This document shows, piece by piece, positions 23,606 through 34,852 of a stretch of 64,000 nucleotides of DNA (position 1 is the first letter of the stretch; each line of letters begins with the position of its first letter). The translations under genes and the position numbers were made by a program. The stretch is from Anniella stebbinsi. Taxonomy: Eukaryota > Chordata > Lepidosauria > Squamata > Anniellidae. Where the stretch lies: assembly GCA_029215795.1 (NCBI GenBank), contig JARDYH010000003.1:95574609-95638608 (forward strand), in the 5' to 3' direction. Below the pieces are notes generated by a model. It was not told where the DNA came from. It did not search any database and saw nothing but the letters and a program-made list of their open reading frames with translations.

Positions 23606-26600
23606 CGGAGAGAGGGGATCTGAGGATCTTCCTCCTCTGTCAGGATTCTATATATTTCGCTAATCAGACCTTTACTAGTTTTAATTACTTCCTTCTTTCC
23701 TCTTGATTCAATTAAGTCTTCAAATCTTGTATTATTTCTACATTTCTTATTTATCTTTTTCCATTCCTGTGTCCATTTTCCCAATTGTAAGCATTTGAAC
23801 CAAGCTATCTTTTGTCCTTTTAACAACTCTCTAATTTGCACCTTATCTATCATTCTTTCCATCCAATTCCTTAACTTAATAATTTCCTGATCCTTCAGAC
23901 TCCCTTCCAACTCCAGTTTTAAATTCCTTCGGAAGTTTCCCACTACTACCACTGGGGCGAGTGGAGAGTCTCCTGGTATTAATTTTCCTTTAACTTTCTC
24001 CCAGATCTCTAGAATGTTTTTCAGCAACGGGTTGTCCAGTCCCCTCAGATCTTTCTTTTGAATTTTAATAAAAAAAATATTTTGCAATTTAAAATCTAGT
24101 TCCCCTGTTTGCGTTTCTAGCCATTCTAAGTCTTCTTCCCCTAATATACTATTTATAACATATCTTAACTGATTAGCAATATAATAATTCTTTATATTTG
24201 AAAGTCCCAAACCACTTTTCTTTTGTGTCTTATACCATAACCCTTTGTTAATCCTAGCTCTCTTATCTCCATTGCAATAAGCATTAATCATATTTTGCCA
24301 GCTCTTTAACTCTACATCCGATATTTTAATCGGCAGCATTCTAAACAAAAAATTAATCTTAGGTAATATCTTCATTTTAATAACCGCTATTCTACCAAAC
24401 CAAGAATGTTTTAATTTTCTATATACCTCTAACTTTTCCCCTACCTGTTTTTTCAAACTTGCAAAATTAATTTCCTCTAACCTATCTAAATCTTTTGCAA
24501 TATTAACTCCTAAATAACGTACTACATTTTAAAGCCTAAGACCTAACTTAACTTTACCTTCCTCCATCTCTTCTTTATTATAATTAAATAACATCATTTC
24601 TGACTTCCCCCAATTAACTTGTAAACCAGTGATCTCCCCAAATTCTCTCAAATGCTCCTTAATCAACTCTCCAGTCTTCAGGGGATCTTCTAATGTCAGC
24701 AATGTGTCATCCGCAAACATATTCATTTTAATCTTCTCCTTCCCTCCTATCCCCTTCAATCTTAAATCCTCCCTTATAACATTTGCCAAAATTTCTATCA
24801 CTATCGCAAATAAGTTCGGTGAAAGTGGTCAACCTTGTCTTGTTCCTCGAGCTAGTGTAATCTGTTGCGTTAACCCATCATTAACCATTATTTCTGCTTT
24901 ATTATTTTTATACAGTTGATCCATCACTCCCATAAATTTTACTCCAAGCCCAAATGTTTTCAAGATTGTTTTAAGTGCTGGCCATTCCACGCAATCAAAG
25001 GCTTTGAATATATCCAATGCTAACAAACCTGCTTTTAAATTCCTTTTTTTAATAATATTAATTATATTTAAAACTCTTCCAATTAAATTAGGCATTTGCC
25101 TTCCTGAGATAAATCCGCATTGATCTTTTCTAATATATTTATGTATAAACGTACCCATCCTTTTTGCCATTATTGCTGTAAAAATTTTGGAATCTTGATT
25201 TATTAAGGATATTGGTCTATAAGATGCTGGATCCGTCAGATCCTTTCCTGGTTTCGGGATTAATATAATCAAGGAATAATCCCACGATGGGGGGGGGGTC
25301 TTTCCTCCTTCTATTATACTATTAAATAGTTTTTTCAATCTTGGTATTAAAATTCCTCTAAAAATCTTATAATATTCCAGCCCCAAACCATCCAATCCCG
25401 GAGATTTTCCTCCTTTTAATTTAGCAATAATTCCTTCTATTTCTTTCTCAGTAACTAATCCGTCCATATAATCCCTATCTGCCCCTGTAGTCTTATTTTC
25501 CAATTCCTCTCTACATATTCCAATATCTTAACCTGTGACCCCATATCTGATGTATATAATTCTCTATAAAATTCCTGAAATATATTTAATTTATCATTCA
25601 TTAAATTACAACTTTTCCCTGTCTTATCTCTAATTGTCCCTATCGTATTCTTAGCCTTTTTTGACTGAGTGGACCTAGCCAGCATCTTCGAGTTTTTATT
25701 ACTATATTCAAAAAAATCCCTCCTTAAATATAGCAAATCCCTTTGGATTTGTTCTAACTTTTCTCTCTCTAATTCCTTTTTCTTAGCTTGGATTTGAGCA
25801 AATAGGCATTTATCTTTTGTCTCTCTTAGCTTCTTCTCTAAGTCCCTTACCTCCTTTTCAATCTTTTTATTTTGTGCTTCTTGTTGTTTTCTTAGGGTAC
25901 ACATTTCCCTAATACAAATCCCTCTTACTACAGCCTTCATAGTGTCCCATATTAACCCCTGCGAGCTTAAGTCCTTTTCATTAATTTCCCATATTTCCTG
26001 CATTTCTTTTTTTATTTTCCCCACTATATTTTTATTATTTAATAATCTTGTATCCATTCTCCATCTCTTAGCTTGTTTATAATCCTTCTTCATTTTAATA
26101 TCCATCGTCAATAATGCGTGGTCGGTGACTTTAATTACCCCAATAGCACAATCTATAAGTTTAGACATCATATTCTTTGACACAAAAATATAATCAATCC
26201 TGGAATAACTCTTAAACCTTGGTGAGTAGAAGGTATACTTCCTTTCTTCCCCTTTTAATACTCTCCAAACATCCATTAGTTCTTTTCTCTCCATTAATTT
26301 GCCTAACCCCGTCCTCCCACCACTCTTAAGATCTCTTAATATATTATCCCTGTCTTTCCCTTTGTCTAATACCATATTGAAGTCACCTGCCATCACAATA
26401 TTCTTTTTACCCATTTCTCCCACCGCATTAAAAACTTCATCGAAAAATTCCATCTGTTTCCCATTTGGAGCATATACATTGATCAATATATATTCCTCCT
26501 CCCCTACCATGCAAGAAATTATCAGAAATCTTCCCGCTTCATCCTTCTTCACCCTTTGTATAGTAATACCACATTTTTTTGAAATTATTATCGCTACACC

Positions 26601-26807
26601 TCTCGCTTTAGAAGTGCCAAAAGACTTTTCATAAACGCCCACTTCCCTCATCCGGAGCTCATTCACACCCTCCTTTGTTTGATGAGTTTCCTGCAAAAAA
26701 ATTACATCTGCTTTCTCTTTTTTTAATAACATTTCTATTCTCTTCCTTTTTATAACAGTTCCTAGCCCTTTAACATTTAAAGTTGCAACCCTTAATTTAT
26801 TTTCCAT
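23606..26807 (-). pseudogene. L1 ORF2: endonuclease and reverse transcriptase
   Basis: The reading starts MENKLRVATLNVKGLG at 26807. The AP-type endonuclease motifs are visible: N11, E40 in FLQETH, D142/N144 in GDFNMV, RIDYIFVS at about 203-210, and D229/H230 in TDHALLT. A frameshift near 25455-25510 leads into the reverse transcriptase: SYRPISLIN, LALDIFKAFDCVEW (first catalytic Asp) and FADD (second Asp pair, in place of the commoner YADD). A nonsense codon at 24829-24831 falls exactly where the Cys of the RQGCPLSP motif should be, and another at 24529-24531 follows KLGLRL. The C-terminal part reaches KGLISEIYRIL and then stops matching L1; the final zinc-knuckle region is missing. It cuts target DNA and copies its own RNA in intact relatives. 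Confidence 0.92.
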
Positions 26808-27056
26808 CTCTCTCTTTCACACACATCTTTATATTGGTCTCTCTCTGTGATACACATACCCCCCTCCCTAACCCTCCCCCTCCACATTTACCCCCCATCT
26901 TCACCCCCCTCCTCACCAGACCTTTCTGGGCAATGGCCCCAATTATTCTTAGAACTCTTCAGGGGGGGGGGAGAAGCAACCCAACATTCCCGGAGCAGAA
27001 AACCGACCCTCCCCTCCCTTGTAATCTTTTCTTATCCCTTTTACAATAATATTTCT

Positions 27057-28000
27057 TCATTGACTGCTTCCTCCTACAGCACCTTCATCCTGCTTTTGAC
27101 TGCTTCCTCCTACAGCACCTTCATCCTGCTTTGTTTCTCCAACATCCGTAGGATCAACTAAGCCCAGCTTCTCCAAAAGGTCCATCCCTTGCTCACATTA
27201 TGTTATTCTGTGTTGTTTCCCTTTCCACATAAAACTCAGAAAAATTGGATATCCCCAACTATATGTTATCGATCTTTTCCGCAAAGCCACTGTACACAGT
27301 CTAACACTCTTCCGCCACTGCACAGTTTGAGAACATAAATCCTAATAAACCTCAATCGGTGTTGCTTGTAGCATCGGTTGGCCAAGACGTCTAATTGCTT
27401 GCATTAACTTTTCTTTCTTGTAATAGTTGGCAAATTTAACAATTATATCCCTTGGGAGCATCCCCTTCTTCTTATAACCCACTCTATGGATCCTCTCAAT
27501 ATCCACCCTCTCCCAAGTTTCCTGAGGTTTGACTTCCTTAATCCATGCCAAGATTGTATCTCTTAAATCCTTAAGATTCTCTCCCTCTCTCTCCAAAAAA
27601 TCTAATTCGAATGTTGACTCTCCTGTCCCGATCTTCCAAGGCAATTAAACGCAAGTCCATCTCCTTCAATTGCTCCCCCTGATTCTTACTGTCTTCCTGC
27701 AGCTTCCTAGATTCCTTCTCCAATCTCTCCACATTCTCCACCACAGTCTGAAGGTCCAACATAAATTCAAGCTGTGAGTCCTTAATTCTTTGCATTAATC
27801 TTTCCTCCTGCTTCAGCAAAGCCACCTCCAACACATTCTGAAATTTGATCATTAAATCATCTGAGGTCTCTGCTTGACTCTCTTTGGCCAGTTTTGGAAC
27901 TGCACCTGCTACTTTAGGAGCTGTGCCAGATTTAGTGACTAGGAGATAAATTCCCAGTTTTCTCAAACTGCTGCTTCTTGTCTGACATTTTGTCTGGCAT
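27057..28000 (-). pseudogene. L1 ORF1: RNA-binding chaperone protein
   Basis: Starts at the ATG 27998-28000 (MPDKMSDKKQQFEK). A frameshift near 27935-27965 leads into a coiled-coil segment (ENVERLEKESRKLQEDSKNQ) and the start of the RNA-recognition domain (RRVNIRIRFFGE). A second frameshift at 27571-27644 leads into the C-terminal domain (IERIHRVG, PRDIIVKF). A nonsense codon at 27342-27344 is followed in the same frame by RSITYSWGYPIFLSF and, after another nonsense codon at 27198-27200, by MDLLEKLGLVDP and an acidic tail ending at the stop 27057-27059. The total of about 313 codons fits L1 ORF1. In intact relatives it trimerises, coats L1 RNA and aids reverse transcription. Confidence 0.85.
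27061..27132 (-). repeat. 36-bp in-frame tandem duplication in L1 ORF1
   Basis: Two identical 36-bp units (offset from 27061 to 27097). Read on the minus strand in the ORF1 frame, each encodes the 12-residue unit KQDEGAVGGSSQ, just before the stop at 27057-27059. Confidence 0.85.
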
Positions 28001-28545
28001 ATTTCCAGAGACTCTCATGAGCCGATGCCAGTTCCTATCAGACGGATGATCTTTCGATAGTCTGCTCCAGGTGGGGGCACTGGATTTATCACCTTTTTGC
28101 TTTCTTTTCATAAAGCTAAACTCATAAATCCACACCCCTCACCCAAATCATCGCTATCCGCCTCAGATATCCTCCCGGCTCATATCAACAGTTACGTTTC
28201 GGCTTCTAATTCTTTCGGCTGGAGGTTAAAAGTCTCTTTTCCCACTTAAAATCACTTCAGCCTCTCCCTCTGGCCTTATCTTAACCTTACTGCTTCAATT
28301 TAAAGTCCATTAATTACCTTCGCCAGAGCTCCCGTCCACATCAAAGGCAGTTTCGCTTTCCCTCTGCTGAGATAGTTGCTATCCAGCTGCTTCCTTCACC
28401 ACAGATACAGCAAAGTTTCCGGACCCGACATCAAATCTTTAATCAACAATCCATCGTCTCCAAAGTAGGGATTTGTAATTATTTCTTAATGAGAGCGAGA
28501 GAGTTCTGCCTCTACTCCATGTCCGTTAGGCCACTTCCCCCCATC
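28001..28545 (-). other. Probable L1 5' untranslated region
   Basis: Lies directly upstream of ORF1 on the minus strand and contains no long frame. The likely 5' edge is near 28545, where the minus strand reads GGGGGGAAGTGGCCTAACGG. An internal promoter would be expected here in an L1, but no motif is identified with confidence. Confidence 0.5.
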
Positions 28546-29168
28546 AATATCAATTATCAAAACTGCCCCACTCCATCACCCCATGTTCCTTATTGGGTGG
28601 GGGTGGTTTCAGTTAGACACACCGCACACACACAAAGCGGTCATGTTCCTTATTGGGACACACCACACACACAAAACGGTAGGATAATTTCGGAGATGTC
28701 GGAAGCTCCGATTGTACATCTCTCCACTCTGAAATTATTTGATGGGTTTAGAAGCGGCCAATCCCCACTCTGGAAGATGGAATGCACTGTGGATGTTCGT
28801 AGTTATCAGATAATTCTGGGGCAGAGAGCACACACCACCACCCCGCTACTCATATATGAAATTACTCATATATAAGAGACATGAAATGTGTTTTGACCAT
28901 AAATGTCTTCAGTGGTCTAATAATATCACAGTCACAATTTCTCACATATGCATATGGGAGGAAAATAGAACCCTGTCTAGCAGGCAAGTCTGCCAAATAC
29001 AGTAAAACAAAAATATTACAGTGGTGTTACCAATTAAAAACCTCTCTCATAACTATATCAAGGGCAAAGGTAACAGGAAAAAAATCTGTACATATCCATT
29101 CCACAATCCCATTCTGCAGTGAAGCACCACTAAGAGCTCCCATTCTAATAAAAACTTGGTATGACTCT
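28546..29168. other. Unassigned; imperfect tandem pair
   Basis: Two copies of CATGTTCCTTATTGGG at 28582 and 28642, each followed by ACACACC..CACACACAAARCGGT, form a degenerate 60-bp tandem pair to about 28680. The pair abuts the L1 5' edge and might be a 5' monomer or host DNA. The rest is unassigned. Confidence 0.45.
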
Positions 29169-29394
29169 GGCTCAATTCGGACGACACAATAAACAACTGG
29201 TGTGGGGGAAACAATCGTCAGTTGTTTTGACTATTGTGTCATCTGAATGCTGCCATAGTCAACTCAGCGCTGATCCTAATCCACACCACAGTTGATTATT
29301 TATTGCCATGTTGTATGGGGAGTACCCCCTAGTTGAATAACTGTAAAGTTGATTATTACCCCACCATTGACTATTGTGTCGGCCGAATTGAGCC
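29169..29394 (-). mobile_element. Short DNA element, 3-bp duplication, copy A
   Basis: 226 bp. Left terminus GGCTCAATTCGGACGACAC, right terminus its inverted near-copy ending CCGAATTGAGCC. Exact 3-bp duplication TCT (29166-29168, 29395-29397). It reads in the opposite orientation to copies B (43800) and C (61722). No coding capacity. Three-base duplications are typical of PIF/Harbinger-type transposition, but the superfamily is inferred. Confidence 0.85.
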
Positions 29395-29466
29395 TCTGAG
29401 TATCTGTATAATGTGTGTTGAGTTGATTTATGATTAATTTGATATATATCTCAACTCAATGGTTGA

Positions 29467-29497
29467 TTTGTTGTTGTTGTTGTTGTTGTTGTTGTGT
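29467..29497. repeat. (TTG)n microsatellite
   Basis: About ten TTG units in an otherwise AT-rich stretch. Confidence 0.95.
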
Positions 29498-29759
29498 TGC
29501 CTTGATTGTTGAGATCAACTGTCAACCCTGACTTTGGACCTTTAATCCTTCCAGTCCCATATTTCACAGCTGATCTCTACATTACCTTACCTGTAGCTCA
29601 GCCATTTCATCGTGAGATTTCACTCTGTGTGATGCAACTTGACTGAGCACCACGTATGGCATTGGATTGTGATGTTGTGGTCTCCAAGATCTGCCATTGA
29701 CACAAAGTGGGGAACAGGGAGAAACTCATGACTGCATTATGTGGTATTTGTATGTGTTA

Positions 29760-30620
29760 TGGTTTATTCATTAATCCATTTAGTTGTGTTCTGCTGCAAA
29801 ACATAAAGTTCTCTGTCCAGCTTACAATAAACAAAAATGAAAATAAATGATGCACAAAATAGAACATAAAACAATAAAATAAAAGGGAACATAAAATATG
29901 ACAAAACACATCTCGCAGCACCCCCCAAATTAAACACACCCATTATAAAACTGAGAAGCACAGATTACATGAGTTACTTAAAAGGCCTAGTTAGACAGAA
30001 AGCACTTTACCTAGGGCTGCAACGATCAGAGGGTGCCATAATTGGGTGCCACCACCAAAACGACCCTCTCCCTGGTATTCATCCACCACTTCATTTGGCA
30101 GGGCCAAATGGAATAGGGCTTCTGAGGAAAATCTTGCAATTCAGTTGGGTACGTTGTGGAGAAGGCAGTCTTTCTTATAACCTAATCCCAAGCCATTTAG
30201 GGTTTAAATGGTTAAAACAAGCACTTGGAATTATGCCTGGAAACAGCAGCTAACGCTATGATCAAACCACCTAGTTCCAGTTAGTAATCTAGTGATTCGG
30301 TTTTGGCCCAAGTGTAGTTTCTAAACTGTTCTTAAAGGCAACCCCATGTGCAATGCATTGCAATAGTAAAAAAGGAGGTTATCAGTAATTGTGGTCATGC
30401 TATCTCCATCCAATAATACCTCCATCCTGTCTGGATTGAGTCTGTTTGTCTGGATTGAGTCTCCATCCAGTCAATTACTGTGTCCAAACACTGATTCAAG
30501 ACAGCCACAGCTTCATCTGCATCTGAGGAAAATGAGAGATGAAGCTGAGTGTTATCTGCATATTGCTGACACTTCGGACCAAATCTCTGGATGACTTCCT
30601 CCAATGGTTTCACGTACATA
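29760..30620 (-). mobile_element. Decayed L2-clade LINE, 5'-truncated
   Basis: The minus strand near 30619 reads a reverse-transcriptase piece with QQYADNTQLHLSFSSD (the YADD box with Asp to Asn), then NQCLDTVIDWM. Further down, plus-strand 30120-30250 aligns with 58610-58745 of another L2 copy (GAGAAGGC..CCAAGCCATTTAGGG). Stops and deletions are frequent, so it is old. Confidence 0.75.
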
Positions 30621-31574
30621 TATGTCTATTTGTCATGTGGATGTCATGCTGAGAACAATTTTATGGCACCGAACAATTGTTCGAAAGTACATAGTGTTGA
30701 GGCGCTATATATATAGTACATTATATGTGTTCAAAGAGTGAGCATGTGATTTTGAATCCTGTGCTACCTCAATATTTTTAAAAGTTGTATTGCATAATTA
30801 TTTTCAACAGTAGGATTGTGGACTTCTTACCCTACAGTAAATTAATCTGGTGGTTGGGTTGCTCTTTCCCTTTTCTTTGAAGTCTTGCATGGAGGAAAAA
30901 TAATTAAGTTCCAGAGGAATCTCCTTCATTAGGCATCAATCATCAGATGTCCATATTGCAAGGGAAGTGAGGTGCCTGTAATGAAATGACATTGCTAAGC
31001 AAGCAGCACCTGACCCTTAGGAGTTCGAAGACGCACTCTCCCAAACTTCTGAGGGCTGAGTTATCGCCCGCGGCTTCCAGATCAAAAACAAAAATCCCCC
31101 TCAGTAAATGAAGTGCTACCTATGAGTGCACGTGATAAGAAAGGTGGAAAAGATTCCTCGATGACCCTGGGCTCAGGAGTGTTGACAGGCTAGACACAGA
31201 GATCGAGGTTGGAAAGGAAGGGCACAGGGACATCGAAATGGGAACAGCTGCTTGACTTATCAAGCAGCAGCATTAAAATAGTGTGCCTTCTGGAGCAGCC
31301 ATGTCACAACACAGCGTACAGTGCTGTGAGATTTGAGGTGTCTCTAAAAAGCGGGACAACAGGTGCAGTCAAAACCTTGTGTCGGTGGTGCTGACAACAT
31401 TACGCTCTCCATCGCTTCCGTAGAACTTCTGCACTTTGCTGGCTTCACCTGTATTCGCTTGTCCAAATAGCACATGTTACCTCTCATTGGGAACTTATTC
31501 AGGACTTTGAAAATCAGCCAGAACACCAGTCATCAGCCTTTTCAGAGCCAACCCAAAGCTGCCATGCACGGCCC
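30621..31574. other. No recognisable gene
   Basis: Unassigned. A small palindrome CGAACAATTGTTCG lies at about 30669-30682. Confidence 0.4.
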
Positions 31575-31693
31575 ACTTATAATTTTGTGTATTGACTTTT
31601 TAATGTTCAATCTTTTAATTTTTGTAAACCGCCCAGAGAGCTTTGGCTATGGGGCGGTATATAAATGGAATAAATACTACTACTACTACTATT
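31575..31693 (+). mobile_element. L2-clade LINE 3' terminus
   Basis: TTTTGTAAACCGCCCAGAGA, then GCTTTGGCTATGGGGCGG, then an ACT repeat tail (31674-31690). Same terminus as 19780-19903 and 41600-41694 but with a different microsatellite tail. Confidence 0.85.
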
Positions 31694-32210
31694 AATGGTA
31701 TTATTTTGTAGACCGTTGTCTTTTTCCTCTCTCAAAGGTGGCACAATACAAAGGACGGGATTTGGGCAGGCACAGCTTGCCATAAAGAGGAATCCTTCTT
31801 ACATTTCCTTTTGTGTGCAATGTCCTTTACATCTGGTAACTCTCTCACACACATATTCTGTGTATTTTTTATTTCCTTTTCCCCCTGTCATTCTCCCTTT
31901 TTATTTTATGTAATTTTTACAAAAAGAAAAAAACTTAACCCCCCCCAAAAAGAATATGATATTGCTGCTACTGATGCTATTCACATTCGTAGCCTTCAAC
32001 CTTTCCAAACCCAGAGCCCATCATGCTTGGTTTTGTTTTACTGCATATGTCAGTCACGCTCATAATCTTCTTTCTCTTCATCCACCCTCCTTTTCATCTT
32101 TTCTTTAAAATAATTTTAAAAGGAAATGAGTGTGCTGGCACAATCTGGATTGAGTTAAGGGATGTTCATTGCTGGGAAATCTGGTTCTTTTTTTTCCTTT
32201 TTTTTTAAAC
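31694..32210. other. No recognisable gene
   Basis: Pyrimidine-rich unassigned DNA. No coding or repeat signature. Confidence 0.4.
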
Positions 32211-32972
32211 TCAATGGTGTTCTACAGTGCGTAAAACTTGATTTGCCTTTGCAAGCCGAGCTGCAGGTTTTTTCCACAAACCTTGGAAACGTTTTTGCCT
32301 CCCCTTTTCTTTTTGAAGGTTCCTCAATTTGTGCAAATTTCTGAGAAATTTGCTCAAATTGTTCAGACATTTGGGCACTGAAGAATAAATTTGTGCAACA
32401 AAAGGCAAAAGAATGCACAGAATGCCAGAAAATCTACAAACCTGCCTCTGGCCTTGTGGTATGTAAGTTGATGCATAAGAAATAGGTTTAGAAATTGTCT
32501 CTGCAAGCTTATCTCTGTCAGAATTTCCCACGGGAGTTGCTTGCTGCGCTCCCTGACTCGGCCTTGAAGCTGCTAGTTCTCTGGGAACTTGGGAGTGTTT
32601 TGATATGGAGGGGGCCACTCTTGGAAGCTTTCGCTCAGATTGTAGCATCATCATAGTGGGTGAAGCAATCCTGCCCTGTTGGGATATGGGCATGGTTTAC
32701 AGATCAGAGGACCTGTCTGTCAAGTGGCTATGAATAGGCCAGGCCTCCGGTCTATAAGAGCCTTGCTGAAGAGCCTTGCTAGAGATCATCTTTTGACGCA
32801 AGGCCTGAAGCCCCTCTTGTTGGATTCAGCTCTCGGCCTGGAAGAGGTTCCCCACCATCAACTCCTTGCTGATGGCACCGTCATCACAGCACTGTTAAGG
32901 GCTGTAGATTCAGCACACTTGATCATATGCTCAGTTAATCTACACCCTGCCAACATGGAAAGAGTCATGTGA
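32211..32972. other. Unresolved segment with long frames and TATA-like word
   Basis: A 160-codon frame on the minus strand (32211-32693) and a 97-codon frame on the plus strand (32679-32972) meet here. Neither product resembles a protein I know. Plus-strand TCTATAAGAGCCTTGC at about 32751 is TATA-box-like, with GCCAGGCCTCC before it and AGGCCTGAAGCCCC after it. It might be an LTR fragment or unique DNA; the call is left open. Confidence 0.2.
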
Positions 32973-34852
32973 CATAAACATTTCTGAAATCAGTCAATTC
33001 AGGGTCTGGGGTGGGGTTACATAATATCAGATGTATGAATCTATTCTGGGGAAAGTAGATTTAAACACACAAACACCAAGTTTATCTATTTTAGAGTTCA
33101 AAATGCTGTATATTTATATCACTACATTTAAAAATACAACCAAAAGATGTTAACCATATGTCATTGTCCAACTTGTGTCTTGAAGGCCTATCTAGTTACA
33201 GGGCCTCTTTGAACTTGAGATGGAAACCTGCATTTTGCATTCCAGTGCATGTCACGCTAGAGGAAACCTGTCATTGCCGTACTGCAATACAGCATATTGC
33301 GGCTTCAGTTCCACACTATACAGTATGTCCAACATTACATTTTTTATGACAGCCGTAAATTTGAATTCTCTTGAAGCAGATGTTTTGATCTGGAAGGTCA
33401 AATATTTTTCAAACTACCCGGTCATCCAAATGCAATGTAATTCTTGGCCACTTTTGTGAAGTGGTGTACAGGAAAGCAGATTTCCCCTTCTTTACATCTC
33501 TATGCATCCCACCTGAAATAGCTGGCTGAATGTACCCAGTCGAAAAACTACCTTCAGTAACTTCAATTTGGGGTTTCTAAATCCTAGAGTTGTTTCTTGC
33601 TTTGCTTCGCAAGTTGCCCTCCAAAAATCACCCCAACACTGAGACCCACTGTGCCTAGAAGAAACCCACCTTTCAGATGAATACATTCAGCCTTCTTTAC
33701 ACATGCATAGAGGAGAAAGGAAAAGAGACTCAAGCTGCCCATTATCAGTTACAAAACAAAAACCACTTTGTAATACCGGTCAATCCTCTTTCTTGAAAGC
33801 AAGGGATTACAATACCAAAAGGGTTTATTGCTATTGCTGCAGTGGAGGTGATCATCAAAGTAATTTTTGCTTTGCAGCAAACAGTAGGCAGGAGGTTAAA
33901 TTGAGGTTAAAGTATGTTAACATAAATGAAAGCAGTCATACAGCCATGCCTGTCTTTCAGTGCAATTCACAAACTGTTCACACAAAAAATGGCCTAAGCC
34001 TCCACTGTAATCCATTTAAATTAATGGGACTTTTGTTGTGGGCTTCAATGTCTTCCTTTAAATCCTCCCCTAAAACCCCACTTTTGCGAAGAAGTTGGCT
34101 TAACCCCTTAATCTTCATCCTTGACTGAAAGAAAGCCTGAGGAAAGACAACATTTGCTCAAGTTTATGCCCTGCCCAAAGTTTGGCTAAACTAGATTCTA
34201 ATAAATGTGAGTTTGCAACTGAAAACAGCGATGATAAGTCTAGATCTCCTTTGACCCCCCTCCACGCCAATTATGGACCGGTTTTCTCTGAGCTGCCAAA
34301 CCTGTGTTTAGGCTGTACCATTTTGGATTGCAGAGGGAGGCTGATATGACTGAACGTTCCTCCATACAAATCAAACAATTCCCTCCATAAAGAAAACTAA
34401 ATTCCTGGAAGGTGGATTCTATCCTAATCTTTTCCTTGACATGCTAAGTTTTCTATGTACAGGCCATGTTTTCATATTGAGGAGGAGCATTTCATCATGT
34501 GAACCCCAGCCCACAGTCAGAAGTGGTACAGTGCAGACATGGAGTTATCAGCTCAATAAGAACTAGACTAGTCTTGCAGGATTTGCTGTCTTGCTTTCTT
34601 AATATTCATGTCTTGATGGCTTAATATTCAGAGCTCCTTCAGTACACATCACTAGGTGGTGAATTGCAGGTAAAGGAGGGTATCAAGATATCAGGATGCA
34701 AGGCAAGTTGCAGAGGAGTTAGTTGCATGGCCATCATTTTTAGCAAGATTGCTCCTATAATGATATTTTCTCTTTGGACCATTGATTGGAGTATCTTTGG
34801 GGTTTACAATTCCTTGGGTGGAGGGGGAGGAAATTTTACAATCCCTTTAGAC
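32973..34852. other. No recognisable gene
   Basis: Unassigned DNA. The 141-codon frame at 33703-34128 does not resemble a known protein and has no supporting context. Confidence 0.4.

Larger units (their letters stand above)
23606..28545 (-). mobile_element. L1 LINE, 5' region present, 3' end lost
   Basis: Minus-strand L1: 5' untranslated region, ORF1 (RNA-binding), spacer and ORF2 (endonuclease and reverse transcriptase), in that order from 28545 down to 23606. ORF2 homology stops abruptly near 23605, before the C-terminal cysteine-rich part, and there is no 3' untranslated region or A tail. That is the reverse of the usual 5' truncation. Damage is moderate: one frameshift and two nonsense codons in ORF2, two frameshifts and two nonsense codons in ORF1. 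No convincing target-site duplication was found. It cannot encode working proteins. Confidence 0.9.

Noticed and set aside
32211..32693. 160-codon minus-strand frame as a gene
   Set aside because: No recognisable domain, no neighbouring exon, and start and end fall in low-complexity sequence. Kept only as an unresolved segment.
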